The notes: a model not told the origin generated them from the sequence alone. A stretch of DNA of 64,000 bases from Sinomonas sp. ASV322 (GCF_030908245.1 NZ_JAVFJJ010000007.1:1-64000); one strand, 5' to 3'; shown: positions 42,587-51,777, numbered from the stretch's first letter. Made by a program: numbers and translations.

Positions 42587-43312
42587 CTATGCGAGATTGA
42601 GCGCGGCCCGCACTTCCTGGAGGACTTCGCGCAGCGCGTCCTCGGCGCCCTGGGCATCGCCGCGCACGACGGCGGCCGCCGCGCGCTCGTGTGCGTCGAG
42701 GGCCTCGCCGCGCGGGTGGAACGGCATGAGTCCCTGGCGCGTGCGGCTCGTGAGCGCGACGGCGATCATGCCGTCGAGAGCGGCGAACATTTCGTTGCCG
42801 CTGCTTCGGAGGATGAGCCGGTGGAAGGCGATATCGACAGCGAGGAAGGCTTCGAGGTCGCCACTCTGGCCAAGGGCGCGGAGCTGGGCGGCGAGGCCTG
42901 CGAGCTCGGCGCGCTGCGCGCCGCTTGCCCGGCGGGCAGCGCAGGCCGCAGCGACGGGTTCGACGCCGATGCGCAGCTCGGTGAGGGACGCGTACTGCTC
43001 GTCGCGTCGCGCCGAGGCGAGCCGCCAGCGCACGAGCTGGGGGTCGTAGACGTTCCACAGCGAGGGGTCGTGGACGACGATGCCCACGCGCCGCTTCGAC
43101 GTCACGAGGTTCATGGTCTCGAGCACGCGTATCGTGTCCCGCGCGACCGTCCTCGAGACGCCGAATCCGTGCTGGAGCTCTTCGAGCGTGAGGCGCGTTC
43201 CCGGCGCGAGGCGGCCTGAGGCAATGTCCTCGCCCACGGCGTCGAGCATGCGCCGGTGGAGGCCTGCGCCGTCGCCCGTCGTCGCGGGCTCCTCGGGAGA
43301 TGCCGTCGCCAT
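42587..43312 (-). CDS. GntR-family (FadR/FCD) regulator, probably of gluconate genes
   Basis: A 241-residue protein with N-terminal winged HTH (LTLEELQHGFGVSRTVARDT) and C-terminal FCD domain of all-helix type, whose metal/ligand residues sit in VDIAFHRLIL and ALDAHERAAAA. It is divergent from gluconokinase across 142 bp, so gluconate control is inferred. Confidence 0.9.
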   Translation of the reverse strand: MATASPEEPATTGDGAGLHRRMLDAVGEDIASGRLAPGTRLTLEELQHGFGVSRTVARDTIRVLETMNLVTSKRRVGIVVHDPSLWNVYDPQLVRWRLASARRDEQYASLTELRIGVEPVAAACAARRASGAQRAELAGLAAQLRALGQSGDLEAFLAVDIAFHRLILRSSGNEMFAALDGMIAVALTSRTRQGLMPFHPRGEALDAHERAAAAVVRGDAQGAEDALREVLQEVRAALNLA

Positions 43313-43454
43313 CGCCGCCGCCCTTCCTCAGTGGTGACCCCCCGTAAAAGTATTATCTATCACATTCAAAGATGCTATTTTTGATGAAGCGGCGAGCCTC
43401 TTGCCGTGCTGTGCGCTTCTTCGGAAGCCGATGACGTCTTCTGGGAGGTTAGCC
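43313..43454. promoter_or_regulatory. AT-rich divergent promoter region of gntR/gntK
   Basis: About 60 bp (43343-43400) are far richer in A and T than the surroundings, including TAAAAGTATTATCTATCACA and TGCTATTTTTGATG. Promoters for both divergent genes and a GntR site should lie here, but I could not fix the -35/-10 elements. Confidence 0.45.
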
Positions 43455-43976
43455 ATGGAGTCCCTGCACATCGTGGTCATGGGTGTTGCCGGGTCCGGCA
43501 AGACGACCGTCGCCGCGGCCCTCGCCGATCGCCTCGGCTGGGTGCTCGCCGAGGCCGACGAGTTCCACCCGCCCGCCAACATCGCGAAGATGGCGAGCGG
43601 CGTGCCCCTCACCGACGAGGACCGCTGGCCATGGCTCCGCAGCATCCGCGACTGGATGACCGAGCAGGCGCGCGGCGGGCGCAGCACCGTCCTCACGTGC
43701 TCGGCGCTCAAGCACACCTACCGCGAACTGTTGGCCGAAGCCGAGGGTCGCGTCGTGTTCGCGCATCTCGACGGCTCGCCCGAGCTTCTCGCCGAGCGCA
43801 TGTCCGGCCGGTCGGGCCACTTCATGCCGACCACGCTCCTGCCGAGCCAGCTCGCAACCCTCGAGCCGCTCACCGAGGGCGAGCTCGCGTCCGGCTCCCT
43901 GCGGCTCGACATCGCGGGCAGCCCGGAGGCCATCGCTGACGAGATCATCGGGTCGCTCGGCATCACGGACGCCTGA
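43455..43976 (+). CDS. gntK: Gluconokinase
   Basis: A 173-residue kinase that phosphorylates D-gluconate to 6-phosphogluconate. The P-loop GVAGSGKTT lies at about 10-18. ADEFHPPANIAKMASGVPLT and RSGHFMPTTLLPSQLATLE are the typical GntK substrate segments. GGGAGG stands 5-10 nt before the ATG. There is no permease next to it. Confidence 0.93.
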   Translation: MESLHIVVMGVAGSGKTTVAAALADRLGWVLAEADEFHPPANIAKMASGVPLTDEDRWPWLRSIRDWMTEQARGGRSTVLTCSALKHTYRELLAEAEGRVVFAHLDGSPELLAERMSGRSGHFMPTTLLPSQLATLEPLTEGELASGSLRLDIAGSPEAIADEIIGSLGITDA

Positions 43977-44016
43977 TGGGGACGTGGCCACGCGTTGGCC
44001 GGGACGCCTGACCCTG

Positions 44017-45261
44017 TCAGCGGGTGAGCTTCCTCGGGTCGGCTGAGGGATCCGCGAGCGCGTCCGGATCCGGCACGATGCCGCGGTCGATGATCCGCCG
44101 GGCCGCCCGGACCACGAGCGGGAGGTCGACGGCGGAGCATCCGAGGAGGTGTCCGTCGGCGGCGAGCAGGAACGCGGCCTGAGGGACGCCGTCGACCATG
44201 CGCAGAACGGTGCGCGCGCCGGGGGCATGCCGCTCGTCGAGCGTTCCGACCGCCTCGACATGCACGCCGTGCCTGTCCGACCAGAGCCACGGCGCCCCGA
44301 ACTGCGGCGGCTCCGCACCGAGCATTCCCGCTGCCGCGACTTGCCCCGAATGAACGGCTGCCTCCCAGTGCTCCGACCGGCGCGCGAGGGTGCCGTCCCC
44401 GGCGCGCCGGCGACAGGTGTCGCCTGCCGCGAAGACCGCTGGGTTCGAGGTGGCGCCGGTGTCGTCGACGATCACGCCGCCCTCGGCCTCGAGGCCGGCC
44501 GCCTCGGCGAGGGCCGTGTCCGGAAGGATCCCGATGCCGGCGACCACGGCGTCGGCGGCCACGGTGCTCCCGTCGGCGAACCGGACGGAGTACGCGGAAC
44601 CCGGCGCGGCGCCGTCGTGCGCCTCGATTCCCACGGGCGCCCCGACAATGGTGCGGATGCCGCGCTCGGCGTGCATCGCGTGGAGCCGCCGAGCGAGCGC
44701 CTCGCCGACCGCGGGGACGAGCGGCGGATCGACGGGGTCGATGAGGGTCGCCTCCGCCCCGAGGACGACGGCGGCCGAGGCCACCTCCGCCCCGATGAGG
44801 CCCGCGCCGACGACGGCGACCCGCGCTCCGGGCGCGAGGGCGCGCCGGAGCGCGTCGGAATCCGCGAGGTCGCGGAGCGTGTGGGCGGCCTCGCCGCCCG
44901 GGACGCCCAGACACCGCGGGACGCCGCCCGTCGCGAGCAGCACACGGTCGGCGGGAAGCCGCCGTCCGCCGTCGAGCTCAACCGCCCCCTCCGCCGGCCG
45001 GAGGGCGACGGCGCGTTCCGGCACGAGCTCGATGCTCCGCTCCGCATACCACGCCTCAGGCGCGAGGCGGATCTTCGTGGCGTCCTCGGTGCCGAGGAGG
45101 TAGCCCTTGCTCAGGGTCGGCCGGTCGTACGGGAGGCCTTCGGGCGAGAGGAGGGTGATCGCACCATCGAAGCCGCGGCTGCGCAGCTCGCTGATCGCGC
45201 TGAAGGCGGCGACTCCGCCGCCCACGACGACGATCTGCCGCGCGGGGCCGCTCGCGCTCAT
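44017..45261 (-). CDS. FAD-dependent ferredoxin reductase
   Basis: A 414-residue pyridine-nucleotide-disulfide-type flavoprotein. FAD-binding IVVVGGGVAAFSAISELRSR (about 10-29), NAD(P)-binding VAVVGAGLIGAEVASAAVVL (about 148-167), second FAD motif PAVFAAGD, and the C-terminal reductase domain. It is 8 bp from the Rieske ferredoxin gene, so it should pass electrons from NAD(P)H to that ferredoxin. No terminal oxygenase is encoded nearby. Confidence 0.9.
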   Translation of the reverse strand: MSASGPARQIVVVGGGVAAFSAISELRSRGFDGAITLLSPEGLPYDRPTLSKGYLLGTEDATKIRLAPEAWYAERSIELVPERAVALRPAEGAVELDGGRRLPADRVLLATGGVPRCLGVPGGEAAHTLRDLADSDALRRALAPGARVAVVGAGLIGAEVASAAVVLGAEATLIDPVDPPLVPAVGEALARRLHAMHAERGIRTIVGAPVGIEAHDGAAPGSAYSVRFADGSTVAADAVVAGIGILPDTALAEAAGLEAEGGVIVDDTGATSNPAVFAAGDTCRRRAGDGTLARRSEHWEAAVHSGQVAAAGMLGAEPPQFGAPWLWSDRHGVHVEAVGTLDERHAPGARTVLRMVDGVPQAAFLLAADGHLLGCSAVDLPLVVRAARRIIDRGIVPDPDALADPSADPRKLTR

Positions 45262-45269
45262 TCGCCTGC

Positions 45270-45641
45270 CTACTCGGCTGCTTGCTCGCTCACGCGAGCG
45301 GCGTCCTCGGCATCGACGCCCGGGTAAAGCACGACGCGGCCGCCCGTGACCTCGACCTTGTGCGTCCGGGCGCTCTGGGTCGCGGGGAGGCACAGGACCC
45401 TGCCGGTCCGCAGATCGAAGCTCGACGAATGGAGCGGGCACTCGACCGCGTCCCCCTCGATCCAGCCCTCGGCGAGCGAGGCCTCCTCGTGGGTGCATGT
45501 GTCGTCGAGCGCGAAGAAACACCCGGTCTCGGTGTGGAAGACCGCGATCGGTTCGTCGAAGCCCGACTCCTCAGGCTCGATGACCCGCGCCGTGCCCTCC
45601 TCGATCTCGTCAGGGCTGCCGACGTCGATTCCCTCGCTCAT
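45270..45641 (-). CDS. Rieske [2Fe-2S] ferredoxin
   Basis: A 123-residue ferredoxin. The Rieske ligands are CTH (Cys49, His51) and CPLH (Cys68, His71). It transfers single electrons from the adjoining reductase to an oxygenase. Either the ATG used here or a GTG at 45650 may start it. Its oxygenase partner is not in this window. Confidence 0.9.
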   Translation of the reverse strand: MSEGIDVGSPDEIEEGTARVIEPEESGFDEPIAVFHTETGCFFALDDTCTHEEASLAEGWIEGDAVECPLHSSSFDLRTGRVLCLPATQSARTHKVEVTGGRVVLYPGVDAEDAARVSEQAAE

Positions 45642-45715
45642 GCTGTCCACTCTAGTCGTGGGGCACTGGCGGTGGGATCTCGAGCTTCTGAACGGTATTG
45701 CCCAGGTTCGTCCCG

Positions 45716-46000
45716 CTATTCGGGCCAGGTGCGTTTCGGGTCGGAGAGGATCCGGTCGAGTTCGAGGCCCGCCTCGTCGGAGCCCGCATCGGCGAGTCGC
45801 TGGAGCTCTAGCAGGTCACGAGCCGCGACGGCCCGGCGGGTCAGCAGTCGTCCGGCGTAGGTGCTTCCCTCGTCGAGCAACTCGTGGAGCTCGTCCAGAT
45901 CGTCGCGGGCGTCGGCCAGATCCGCCAGGCGGTCCAGCGCCAGTTCGTTTCCCTCGTCCGCGAGCGCGCGCAGCGTCTCTCGGTCAGCAGATTCGGTCAT
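45716..46000 (-). CDS. Small acidic helical protein, function unknown
   Basis: A 94-residue protein rich in Leu, Ala, Asp and Glu, with a heptad-like pattern of short helices (LADEGNELALDRLADLADAR, LHELLDEGSTYAGRLL). The spacing recalls SEL1/TPR-like repeats. The ATG has no good ribosome-binding site. I do not recognise a family. No membrane segment or signal is seen. Confidence 0.6.
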   Translation of the reverse strand: MTESADRETLRALADEGNELALDRLADLADARDDLDELHELLDEGSTYAGRLLTRRAVAARDLLELQRLADAGSDEAGLELDRILSDPKRTWPE

Positions 46001-46047
46001 GGAAACATCGTGCGCCGTCGACGCGGGCCGCTCAACTGTCGGGTCGC

Positions 46048-47421
46048 TCAACTGCCGCGCCGCATGACCGGCGCTGACCCGCTCAATCGTTGCCGGGCAG
46101 CACCTGTTGAGCGGGTTGGCACCGTTTGAACGCAGGAGGCGGCTGCCGGAGTCAGCGCATCCCGGCCGTAGAGCCAGTCCGTGTACGGGAAGCCGCCGCG
46201 GGCGTCGGCCGCCTCGAACAGCATGTTCCGGATCAGGACGGCGACCGGCTCGTCGACGTGCCACGACTCGCCCCACAGCCGCGCGGTCGTCTGGACGCGG
46301 CTCGTGCGGGGCTCGCGGGTCTCGTTGTACTCGCGCAGGGCTTCGACCCACGCGAGCCGCCGGTCGCCGTCGTCGGACGCCGGAAGGACACGGCGGCGGA
46401 CGGCCTCGCCGAGCACGTGCGCATCCTCGAGCGCCTGGCACGCGCCTTGCGCCAGGTACTGCAGCATGGGGTGCGCGGCGTCGCCGAGCAGGGCCACGTT
46501 GCCGTCGACCCAGGTCGGGAGGGGGAGCCGGTCGAACATGGGCCACGAGCGCACGCGCCACAGGTTCTCGAGCGCCTTGCGGACCTCCGGAACGCAGTCC
46601 TTGTACGCCTCCTCGAGCTCGTCCTCGGTGCCCCACACCTCTTCGCCGCGGAGGAACGCGGGCGACTGGAACACCGCCACCGTGTTGAACATCTCTCCCT
46701 TCCGCAGCGGGTACTGGACGAGGTGGCAGCGCGGACCGAGCCACACGACGACGTCGTCCATGTCGGAGGCGTGCTTGACGTCGGAGATCGGCAGGGCGCC
46801 GCGGAAGGCGACATACCCCGAGGGGATGGGTTCGTCGTCGGACATTTGGGCGCGCACGACAGAGCGGAGGCCGTCGGCGGCGATGACGGCGTCGGCGTCG
46901 AACTCGCGGCCGTCCTCGGCGACGGCCGTTGCGCCGAACGCCGTGTTCTGGGTGCGGGCGACCGTGACGCCGTTGACGAGCTCGACGCCCGCCGCGCGGG
47001 CCGCGTCGACGAGGATCGCGTGCAGGTCGGCCCGGTGGGCCACGATGTAGGGCGCGACATAGCGCGCCTCGAACTCGCCCCGGAGCCTTTTGCGGAGCAG
47101 TTCGCGGCCTGTCACGGCGTCGCGGAACACGAGGTGCTTCGGCGCGACGGCGACCTCAAGCACGCGGTCCAAGAGACCCCATTCGGCGAGGAGGCGGGTC
47201 GCGTTCGGAGCGAGTTGGAGGCCCGCTCCGACCTCGCCGAATTCGAGCGCCTGCTCGACGAGCGTGACTTTGGTGCCGAGCTGGCGGAGGCGGAGGGCGG
47301 CGGCGACCCCGCCGATACCGCCCCCGATGACGACGGCGGTGGGCCGGGGGCTGGCGGGCTGGGTGGTCTGGGCGTCGCTCGACGTCGAGGGCGCTGCGGG
47401 AGTGGGGGAAAGCTGCGACAT
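46048..47421 (-). CDS. FAD monooxygenase, probable 3-hydroxybenzoate 6-hydroxylase
   Basis: A 457-residue class A flavoprotein hydroxylase. FAD motif AVVIGGGIGGVAAALRLRQL (about 29-48), the second cofactor motif in VALLGDAAHPMLQYLAQGAC, and YVAPYIVAHRADLHAIL. The neighbours are gentisate dioxygenase, fumarylpyruvate hydrolase and maleylpyruvate isomerase, so the most likely reaction is 3-hydroxybenzoate to gentisate. Salicylate 5-hydroxylation by such a single-component enzyme is less likely. The last ~25 residues run into an extragenic inverted repeat and look non-native. It is divergent from the dioxygenase gene. Confidence 0.87.
   Translation of the reverse strand: MSQLSPTPAAPSTSSDAQTTQPASPRPTAVVIGGGIGGVAAALRLRQLGTKVTLVEQALEFGEVGAGLQLAPNATRLLAEWGLLDRVLEVAVAPKHLVFRDAVTGRELLRKRLRGEFEARYVAPYIVAHRADLHAILVDAARAAGVELVNGVTVARTQNTAFGATAVAEDGREFDADAVIAADGLRSVVRAQMSDDEPIPSGYVAFRGALPISDVKHASDMDDVVVWLGPRCHLVQYPLRKGEMFNTVAVFQSPAFLRGEEVWGTEDELEEAYKDCVPEVRKALENLWRVRSWPMFDRLPLPTWVDGNVALLGDAAHPMLQYLAQGACQALEDAHVLGEAVRRRVLPASDDGDRRLAWVEALREYNETREPRTSRVQTTARLWGESWHVDEPVAVLIRNMLFEAADARGGFPYTDWLYGRDALTPAAASCVQTVPTRSTGAARQRLSGSAPVMRRGS
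46077..46116. repeat. Inverted repeat at the 3' end of the hydroxylase gene
   Basis: ACCCGCTCAA and TTGAGCGGGT form a 10-bp stem with a 20-nt loop. GCTCAACTG is also repeated just outside (46030-46053). It lies within the C-terminal codons of the hydroxylase and probably serves as, or derives from, a terminator or extragenic repeat. Confidence 0.55.
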
Positions 47422-47488
47422 GCCACTCAGGATGAGAAGACTCCGTCCCGCCGAACAACGAGATTCTGGAGGGAGGAATCGCGTTCGA

Positions 47489-47617
47489 GGGTCACCTTCG
47501 GTGGGTGGGAACCCGCGGGAGGTGACCCTCCCGCCGGCTCCCAACCTTCCCAAGCTCAGGCCGGGTCCCTCGCCGGCGTGGGCCCCGAATGGGGCGAGAC
47601 CCGCGGGAGGTGACCCT
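47489..47617. repeat. Repeated AGGTGACCCT elements in the hydroxylase/dioxygenase gap
   Basis: ACCCGCGGGAGGTGACCCT occurs at 47511-47529 and 47599-47617. A related inverted copy (ACCCACCGAAGGTGACCCT on the minus strand) lies at 47489-47507. The rest of the 305-bp divergent gap must hold both promoters, but I could not assign them. The elements resemble the family near 54.1 kb. Confidence 0.75.
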
Positions 47618-47726
47618 TGGACGGGAACGGGATATTCTGGTGTGCGGAATATCCTTGGCCCCAGAGCTCACGGCCCCGCAGTCTCGATGGTGACCCGGAC
47701 AACAGCATCGAGCTGGCAAGGAGGCC

Positions 47727-48857
47727 ATGATGAGCATCGACGGTGAGGTCACCCACGCGAGCTCCCACAACGCGATGGTCGCGAGCGAGCCCACGCCCGA
47801 GGAGGCCGCGGAGCTCGAGGCCATGTACGCGACCATGGCGCGGGAGAACATGATCCCGCTCTGGACCCAGCTCGACGAGCTCATGCCCATGGTCCCGACC
47901 CCGGCCGCCGTCCCGCACGTGTGGCGCTGGAACACGCTTCTGCCCCTCGCGGAGCGCGCGGGCGAGCTCGTGCCGGTGGGCCGCGGCGGGGAGCGGCGCG
48001 CGATCGCGCTCGCGAACCCGGGCTTCGGCGGGCGCCCCTACGCGACCCCGACCCTGTGGGCGGCGATCCAGTACCTCGGCGGCCACGAGGTCGCGCCCGA
48101 GCACCGGCACTCGCAGAACGCGTTCCGCTTCGTGGTCGAGGGCGAGGGCGTGTGGACCGTGGTCAACGGCGACCCGGTCCGCATGAGCCGGGGCGATTTC
48201 CTCCTGACGCCGGGCTGGAACTTCCACGGCCACCACAACGAGACCGATAGGCCTATGGCGTGGATCGACGGCCTCGATATCCCGTTCGTGCACGGGATGG
48301 ATGCGGGCTTCTTCGAGTTCGGCACCGAGCGCGTCTCGGACGAGGCCACGCCGGACATCTCGCGCTCCGAGCGCCTGTGGGGGCACCCGGGCCTGCGCCC
48401 GCTGTCGCGGCTCGAGAACACCGTGAGCTCGCCGATCGGCGCGTACCGCTGGGAGCACACCGACCGCGCGCTCACGGAGCAGCTCGCGCTCGAGGACGAG
48501 GGCCACCCTGCGACCGTGGGCCAGGGCCACGCCGCGATCCGCTACGTGAACCCGACGACCGGCGGCGATGTCATGCCGACCATCCGCGCCGAGTTCCACC
48601 GCCTCCGCGCGGGCGTGGCGACCCGCACTGCGCGCGAAGTCGGTTCCTCGGTCTACCAGGTCTTCGAGGGCGAGGGCGCGTTCGTGCTCAACGGCGAGCG
48701 GACCGCCGTCGGCAAGGGCGACATGATCGTCGTGCCGTCGTGGGCCGCGTGGTCCATCGAGGCCGAGACGCAGTTCGACCTGTTCAGGTTCGGCGACCAG
48801 CCGATCTTCGAGCGACTGCACTTCAACCGCACGTTTATCGAAGGAGATACCAAGTGA
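47727..48857 (+). CDS. Gentisate 1,2-dioxygenase
   Basis: A 376-residue bicupin Fe(II) enzyme that opens gentisate to maleylpyruvate. The N-terminal cupin carries the metal motif PEHRHSQNAF (His126, His128) and the later histidines of NFHGHHN. A second, metal-less cupin (VYQVFEGEGAFVLNGERT) is at the C-terminus. AAGGAGG is 5-9 nt upstream, and ATG occurs twice in a row. First gene of the dioxygenase-hydrolase-isomerase operon. Confidence 0.94.
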   Translation: MMSIDGEVTHASSHNAMVASEPTPEEAAELEAMYATMARENMIPLWTQLDELMPMVPTPAAVPHVWRWNTLLPLAERAGELVPVGRGGERRAIALANPGFGGRPYATPTLWAAIQYLGGHEVAPEHRHSQNAFRFVVEGEGVWTVVNGDPVRMSRGDFLLTPGWNFHGHHNETDRPMAWIDGLDIPFVHGMDAGFFEFGTERVSDEATPDISRSERLWGHPGLRPLSRLENTVSSPIGAYRWEHTDRALTEQLALEDEGHPATVGQGHAAIRYVNPTTGGDVMPTIRAEFHRLRAGVATRTAREVGSSVYQVFEGEGAFVLNGERTAVGKGDMIVVPSWAAWSIEAETQFDLFRFGDQPIFERLHFNRTFIEGDTK

Positions 48858-49768
48858 AGCTCGCGACCCTGCGCCTGCCCTCTGCCGGGACCGCCGCGGA
48901 GACAATCGCCGTTCGCCAGGACGGGGACACGTTTGTGGAGATCCCCGGCTACGAGGACTTGGGCGCGCTGCTCGCCGCCGAGGGCTGGCGGGAGATCGCT
49001 GCGGCGGCCGACGGCGCCGCTCACCCCGTGCGCGGCGCGGACCTCGCGCCCGTGGTCCCGTCGCCGTCGAAGGTCCTGTGCGTGGGCCTGAACTACGCGA
49101 GCCATATCCACGAGATGGGCCGCGAGCTGCCGCAGTACCCGACGCTGTTCGCGAAGTTCGCCGAGACGCTCACCGGCCCGTTCGACGACGTCGAGCTGCC
49201 CGCCGCGGACCCGGCCATCGACTGGGAAGCCGAGCTCGTCGTCGTCGTCGGCAAGCGCGCCCGCCGCGTGTCCGAGGCCGAGGCGGGGGAATACATCGCG
49301 GGGTTCACCGTCGCGAACGACATCTCGATGCGCTCCTACCAGTTCCGCACCAAGGAGTGGCTCCAGGGCAAGCTCTGGGAGGCGTCGACGCCCGTCGGCC
49401 CGGTCATGGTCACGCCCGAGGAGCTCGACCGGAACGCCACGATCACCACCGAGGTGGACGGGGCCGAGATGCAGCGCGGCTCGATCGGCGACCTCGTGCA
49501 TGGGCCCGAGTACCTCGTCTCTTACATCTCGGAGATGATCACGCTCAACCCCGGTGACCTCATCCTCACCGGCACGACCGGCGGCGTGGGCCGCGCACGC
49601 AAGCCCGAGGTGTACATCACGGACGGCCAGACGGTCACGGTCGCGATCGAGGGCATCGGCGAGCTGCGCAACGTCGCCCGCGCCCAGGCGGAGCTGCCCG
49701 CGGTGGCGCCGGCCGGCGTCGTCCTCCCCGTGGCTGCCGCGGGCGCAGCCACAAACACCGGGGCCTGA
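48854..49768 (+). CDS. Fumarylpyruvate hydrolase (FAH family)
   Basis: A 304-residue fumarylacetoacetate-hydrolase-family enzyme, expected to split fumarylpyruvate to fumarate and pyruvate. Visible: VLCVGLNYASHIHEMG, DWEAELVVVVGK with metal-ligand glutamates, and LTGTTGGVG near the end. The GTG overlaps the dioxygenase stop (GTGA) after an ideal AAGGAGAT. A C-terminal Ala/Val-rich tail is extra to the family core. Confidence 0.9.
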   Translation: MKLATLRLPSAGTAAETIAVRQDGDTFVEIPGYEDLGALLAAEGWREIAAAADGAAHPVRGADLAPVVPSPSKVLCVGLNYASHIHEMGRELPQYPTLFAKFAETLTGPFDDVELPAADPAIDWEAELVVVVGKRARRVSEAEAGEYIAGFTVANDISMRSYQFRTKEWLQGKLWEASTPVGPVMVTPEELDRNATITTEVDGAEMQRGSIGDLVHGPEYLVSYISEMITLNPGDLILTGTTGGVGRARKPEVYITDGQTVTVAIEGIGELRNVARAQAELPAVAPAGVVLPVAAAGAATNTGA

Positions 49769-49769
49769 C

Positions 49770-50534
49770 GTGGTCGCGCGCCACGACCTCGTCGAGGACG
49801 CGGAGGTTCGCGCCGGGCTGCTCACGGCCCGGCGCGGCACGGCGTTCTTCGCGCGCAAGCTGGGCGAACTCTCCTACGCGGACCTCGACGGGCCCTCGCT
49901 CCTGCCCGGGTGGACCCGCCGCCACGTGATAGCCCACGTGGGCTACAACGCGCGGGCGGTCGCGCGGCTCGTCGAATGGGCCGCGACCGGGGTTGAGACG
50001 CCCATGTATTCCTCGCCCGAGGCACGGAACGCCGAGATCGAGTTCGGCGCGACCCTGCCGCCGGTCGCCCTGCAGAACCTGTTCGACCACTCGGCGATCC
50101 ACCTCTCGGTGGAGTGGCGCGACCTTCCGGCCGACCGCTGGGACGTCGAGGTTCGCACGGCGCAAGGGCGGCTCGTGCCGGTGTCCGAGACCGTGTGGAT
50201 GCGCACGCGCGAGGTGTGGCTCCACGCCGTCGACCTCGACAACGGCGCCCGCTTTGCAGACGTCCCCGCCGAGGTTCTGCGGCCCCTCCTCGGGGACATC
50301 TGGGGCGCGTGGGAGAAACGCGGCGAGGCCGTCGGGCTCGCGGTTCGAGTGGCCGGAGGCGAGGACGCCGGGCTCACTCTCGGCGAGCCAGCGCGAGGGG
50401 TGACGGTTGTCGAGGGGCCGCTCGCCGCCGTCGTCCGCTGGGCCGCCGGCCGTGGTGCCGAGCCCGGCGCGCCTGTCACGGCGACAAATGGTGGTCGGCC
50501 CAGCGGGTTGCCTGCGGCCCCCCGCTGGATCTGA
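49770..50534 (+). CDS. Maleylpyruvate isomerase (mycothiol-dependent, DinB-like)
   Basis: A 254-residue protein of the MDMPI N-terminal/DinB-like fold, which isomerises maleylpyruvate to fumarylpyruvate with mycothiol as cofactor. Seen: LLPGWTRRHVIAHVGYNARA near the N-terminus, HLSVEWRDL, and TREVWLHAVDLDNG, the last two supplying the other expected metal histidines. Starts 1 bp after the hydrolase stop. A mycothiol cofactor is consistent with an actinobacterial host. Confidence 0.88.
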   Translation: MVARHDLVEDAEVRAGLLTARRGTAFFARKLGELSYADLDGPSLLPGWTRRHVIAHVGYNARAVARLVEWAATGVETPMYSSPEARNAEIEFGATLPPVALQNLFDHSAIHLSVEWRDLPADRWDVEVRTAQGRLVPVSETVWMRTREVWLHAVDLDNGARFADVPAEVLRPLLGDIWGAWEKRGEAVGLAVRVAGGEDAGLTLGEPARGVTVVEGPLAAVVRWAAGRGAEPGAPVTATNGGRPSGLPAAPRWI

Positions 50535-50550
50535 ACGATCGGCGCGGGTG

Positions 50551-50620
50551 GGAACGGACACAATTCGGGGCCCCTCTTCCGTGTTTTCGCGGGATTCGGT
50601 CCCCGAATTGTGGTGTTCGA
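50551..50620. repeat. Extragenic inverted repeat, 40-nt-spacer family (copy B)
   Basis: CACAATT (50559-50565) and AATTGTG (50606-50612) flank exactly 40 nt holding GTTTTCGCGG. The arms extend to CACAATTCGGGG / CCCCGAATTGTG. It lies between the gentisate operon and the PHP gene. Confidence 0.8.
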
Positions 50621-50701
50621 CTCTGACCTCCGTCCTTCGCCGCAACGGTCGGCGGCGCAAGGCCGTCCCAGCGTCGCCCGGGGAAGGTGCAGTATGGGCG
50701 C

Positions 50702-51715
50702 ATGGACGCCGTCGAAGCCCTCAACGAGATCGCCTTCCGTCTCGAGCGCGACCTCGCCCCGGCGTACAAGGTGCGGGCTTTCCGCAACGCGGCTTCCGTG
50801 ATCGCGGGGATGACGGACGACGACGTCGCCGCCGGGGTGCGCGACGGGCGGCTTCGGCGGGTGAAGGGGATCGGGGACCGCACCTTCGAGGTGATCCGGC
50901 AGGCCGTCGACGGCCACGTGCCTGAGTACCTCCTCGCGCTGCGCGAGGGTGCTGAGCAGCTGCCCGGCAGCGAGCTTCACGGGCTGCTCCGCGGAGATCT
51001 GCACAGCCACACCGACTGGTCCGACGGCGGTTCGCCCCTCGAGACGATGGCGCAGGCCGCGAGGCTGCTGGGCCGCGAGTATCTCGCCGTGACCGACCAT
51101 TCGCCGAATCTCACGATTGCACACGGTCTTACCCCCGAGCGACTCGCCCAGCAGGTGGACCTCATCGACGCCGCCAACGAGCGGGCAGGCGATGGCTTCC
51201 GCCTGCTCGCCGGGATCGAGGTGGACATCCTCGAAGACGGGACGCTCGACCAGGAACCCGAAATGCTCTCCCAGCTCGACGTCGTCGTCGCGAGCGTCCA
51301 CTCCAAGCTGCGCTCGGACGCCCCGACCATGACGAGGCGCATGCTCCGCGCGATCGACGACCCGCACACCGACATCCTCGGCCACTGCACAGGCCGCCTC
51401 GTGACGGGCGCGCGGGGCACGCGCCCGGAATCGGAGTTCGACGCGGGGCGGGTCTTTGCCGCCTGCGCCGCGAACGGCGTCGCCGTCGAGATCAACTCGC
51501 GGCCCGAGCGGCAGGACCCGCCCGATGACCTCATCCGGCGGGCCGTCGACGCCGGCTGCCTGTTCAGCATCGACAGCGACGCGCACGCGCCCGGGCAGCT
51601 GGACTTCCTCCGCTACGGGGCTGCGCGGGCCGAGGCCAACGGCGTCCCGGCCGAACGTGTCGTGACGACGTGGCCGCGCGATCGGCTGCTCGAATGGACG
51701 GGTCGGAGGCGGTAG
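50702..51715 (+). CDS. PHP-domain protein with helix-hairpin-helix N-terminus
   Basis: A 337-residue protein. The N-terminal ~85 residues resemble the HhH part of PolX (FRLERDLAPAYKVRAFRNAA, LRRVKGIGDRTFEVI). The rest is a PHP phosphoesterase domain with metal motif DLHSHTDWSDGG, VTDHSPNL, VVVASVHSKL, ILGHCTGR and IDSDAHAPGQL. The polymerase core is missing. Likely a metal-dependent nuclease or phosphatase in DNA or nucleotide metabolism, substrate unknown. The ATG follows GGGAAGG at some distance. A GTG 15 bp upstream is less likely. Confidence 0.88.
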   Translation: MDAVEALNEIAFRLERDLAPAYKVRAFRNAASVIAGMTDDDVAAGVRDGRLRRVKGIGDRTFEVIRQAVDGHVPEYLLALREGAEQLPGSELHGLLRGDLHSHTDWSDGGSPLETMAQAARLLGREYLAVTDHSPNLTIAHGLTPERLAQQVDLIDAANERAGDGFRLLAGIEVDILEDGTLDQEPEMLSQLDVVVASVHSKLRSDAPTMTRRMLRAIDDPHTDILGHCTGRLVTGARGTRPESEFDAGRVFAACAANGVAVEINSRPERQDPPDDLIRRAVDAGCLFSIDSDAHAPGQLDFLRYGAARAEANGVPAERVVTTWPRDRLLEWTGRRR

Positions 51716-51777
51716 CGCTAGTGGATTCGCGCCTGCCATCTGCCGCACCGAAGACTCGTCATGGCAACATCGGTCAC

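Noticed and set aside
42605-43219. Plus-strand ORF continuing past iclR through the GntR region
   Set aside because: Antisense to a clear GntR/FCD gene and without homology-like features.
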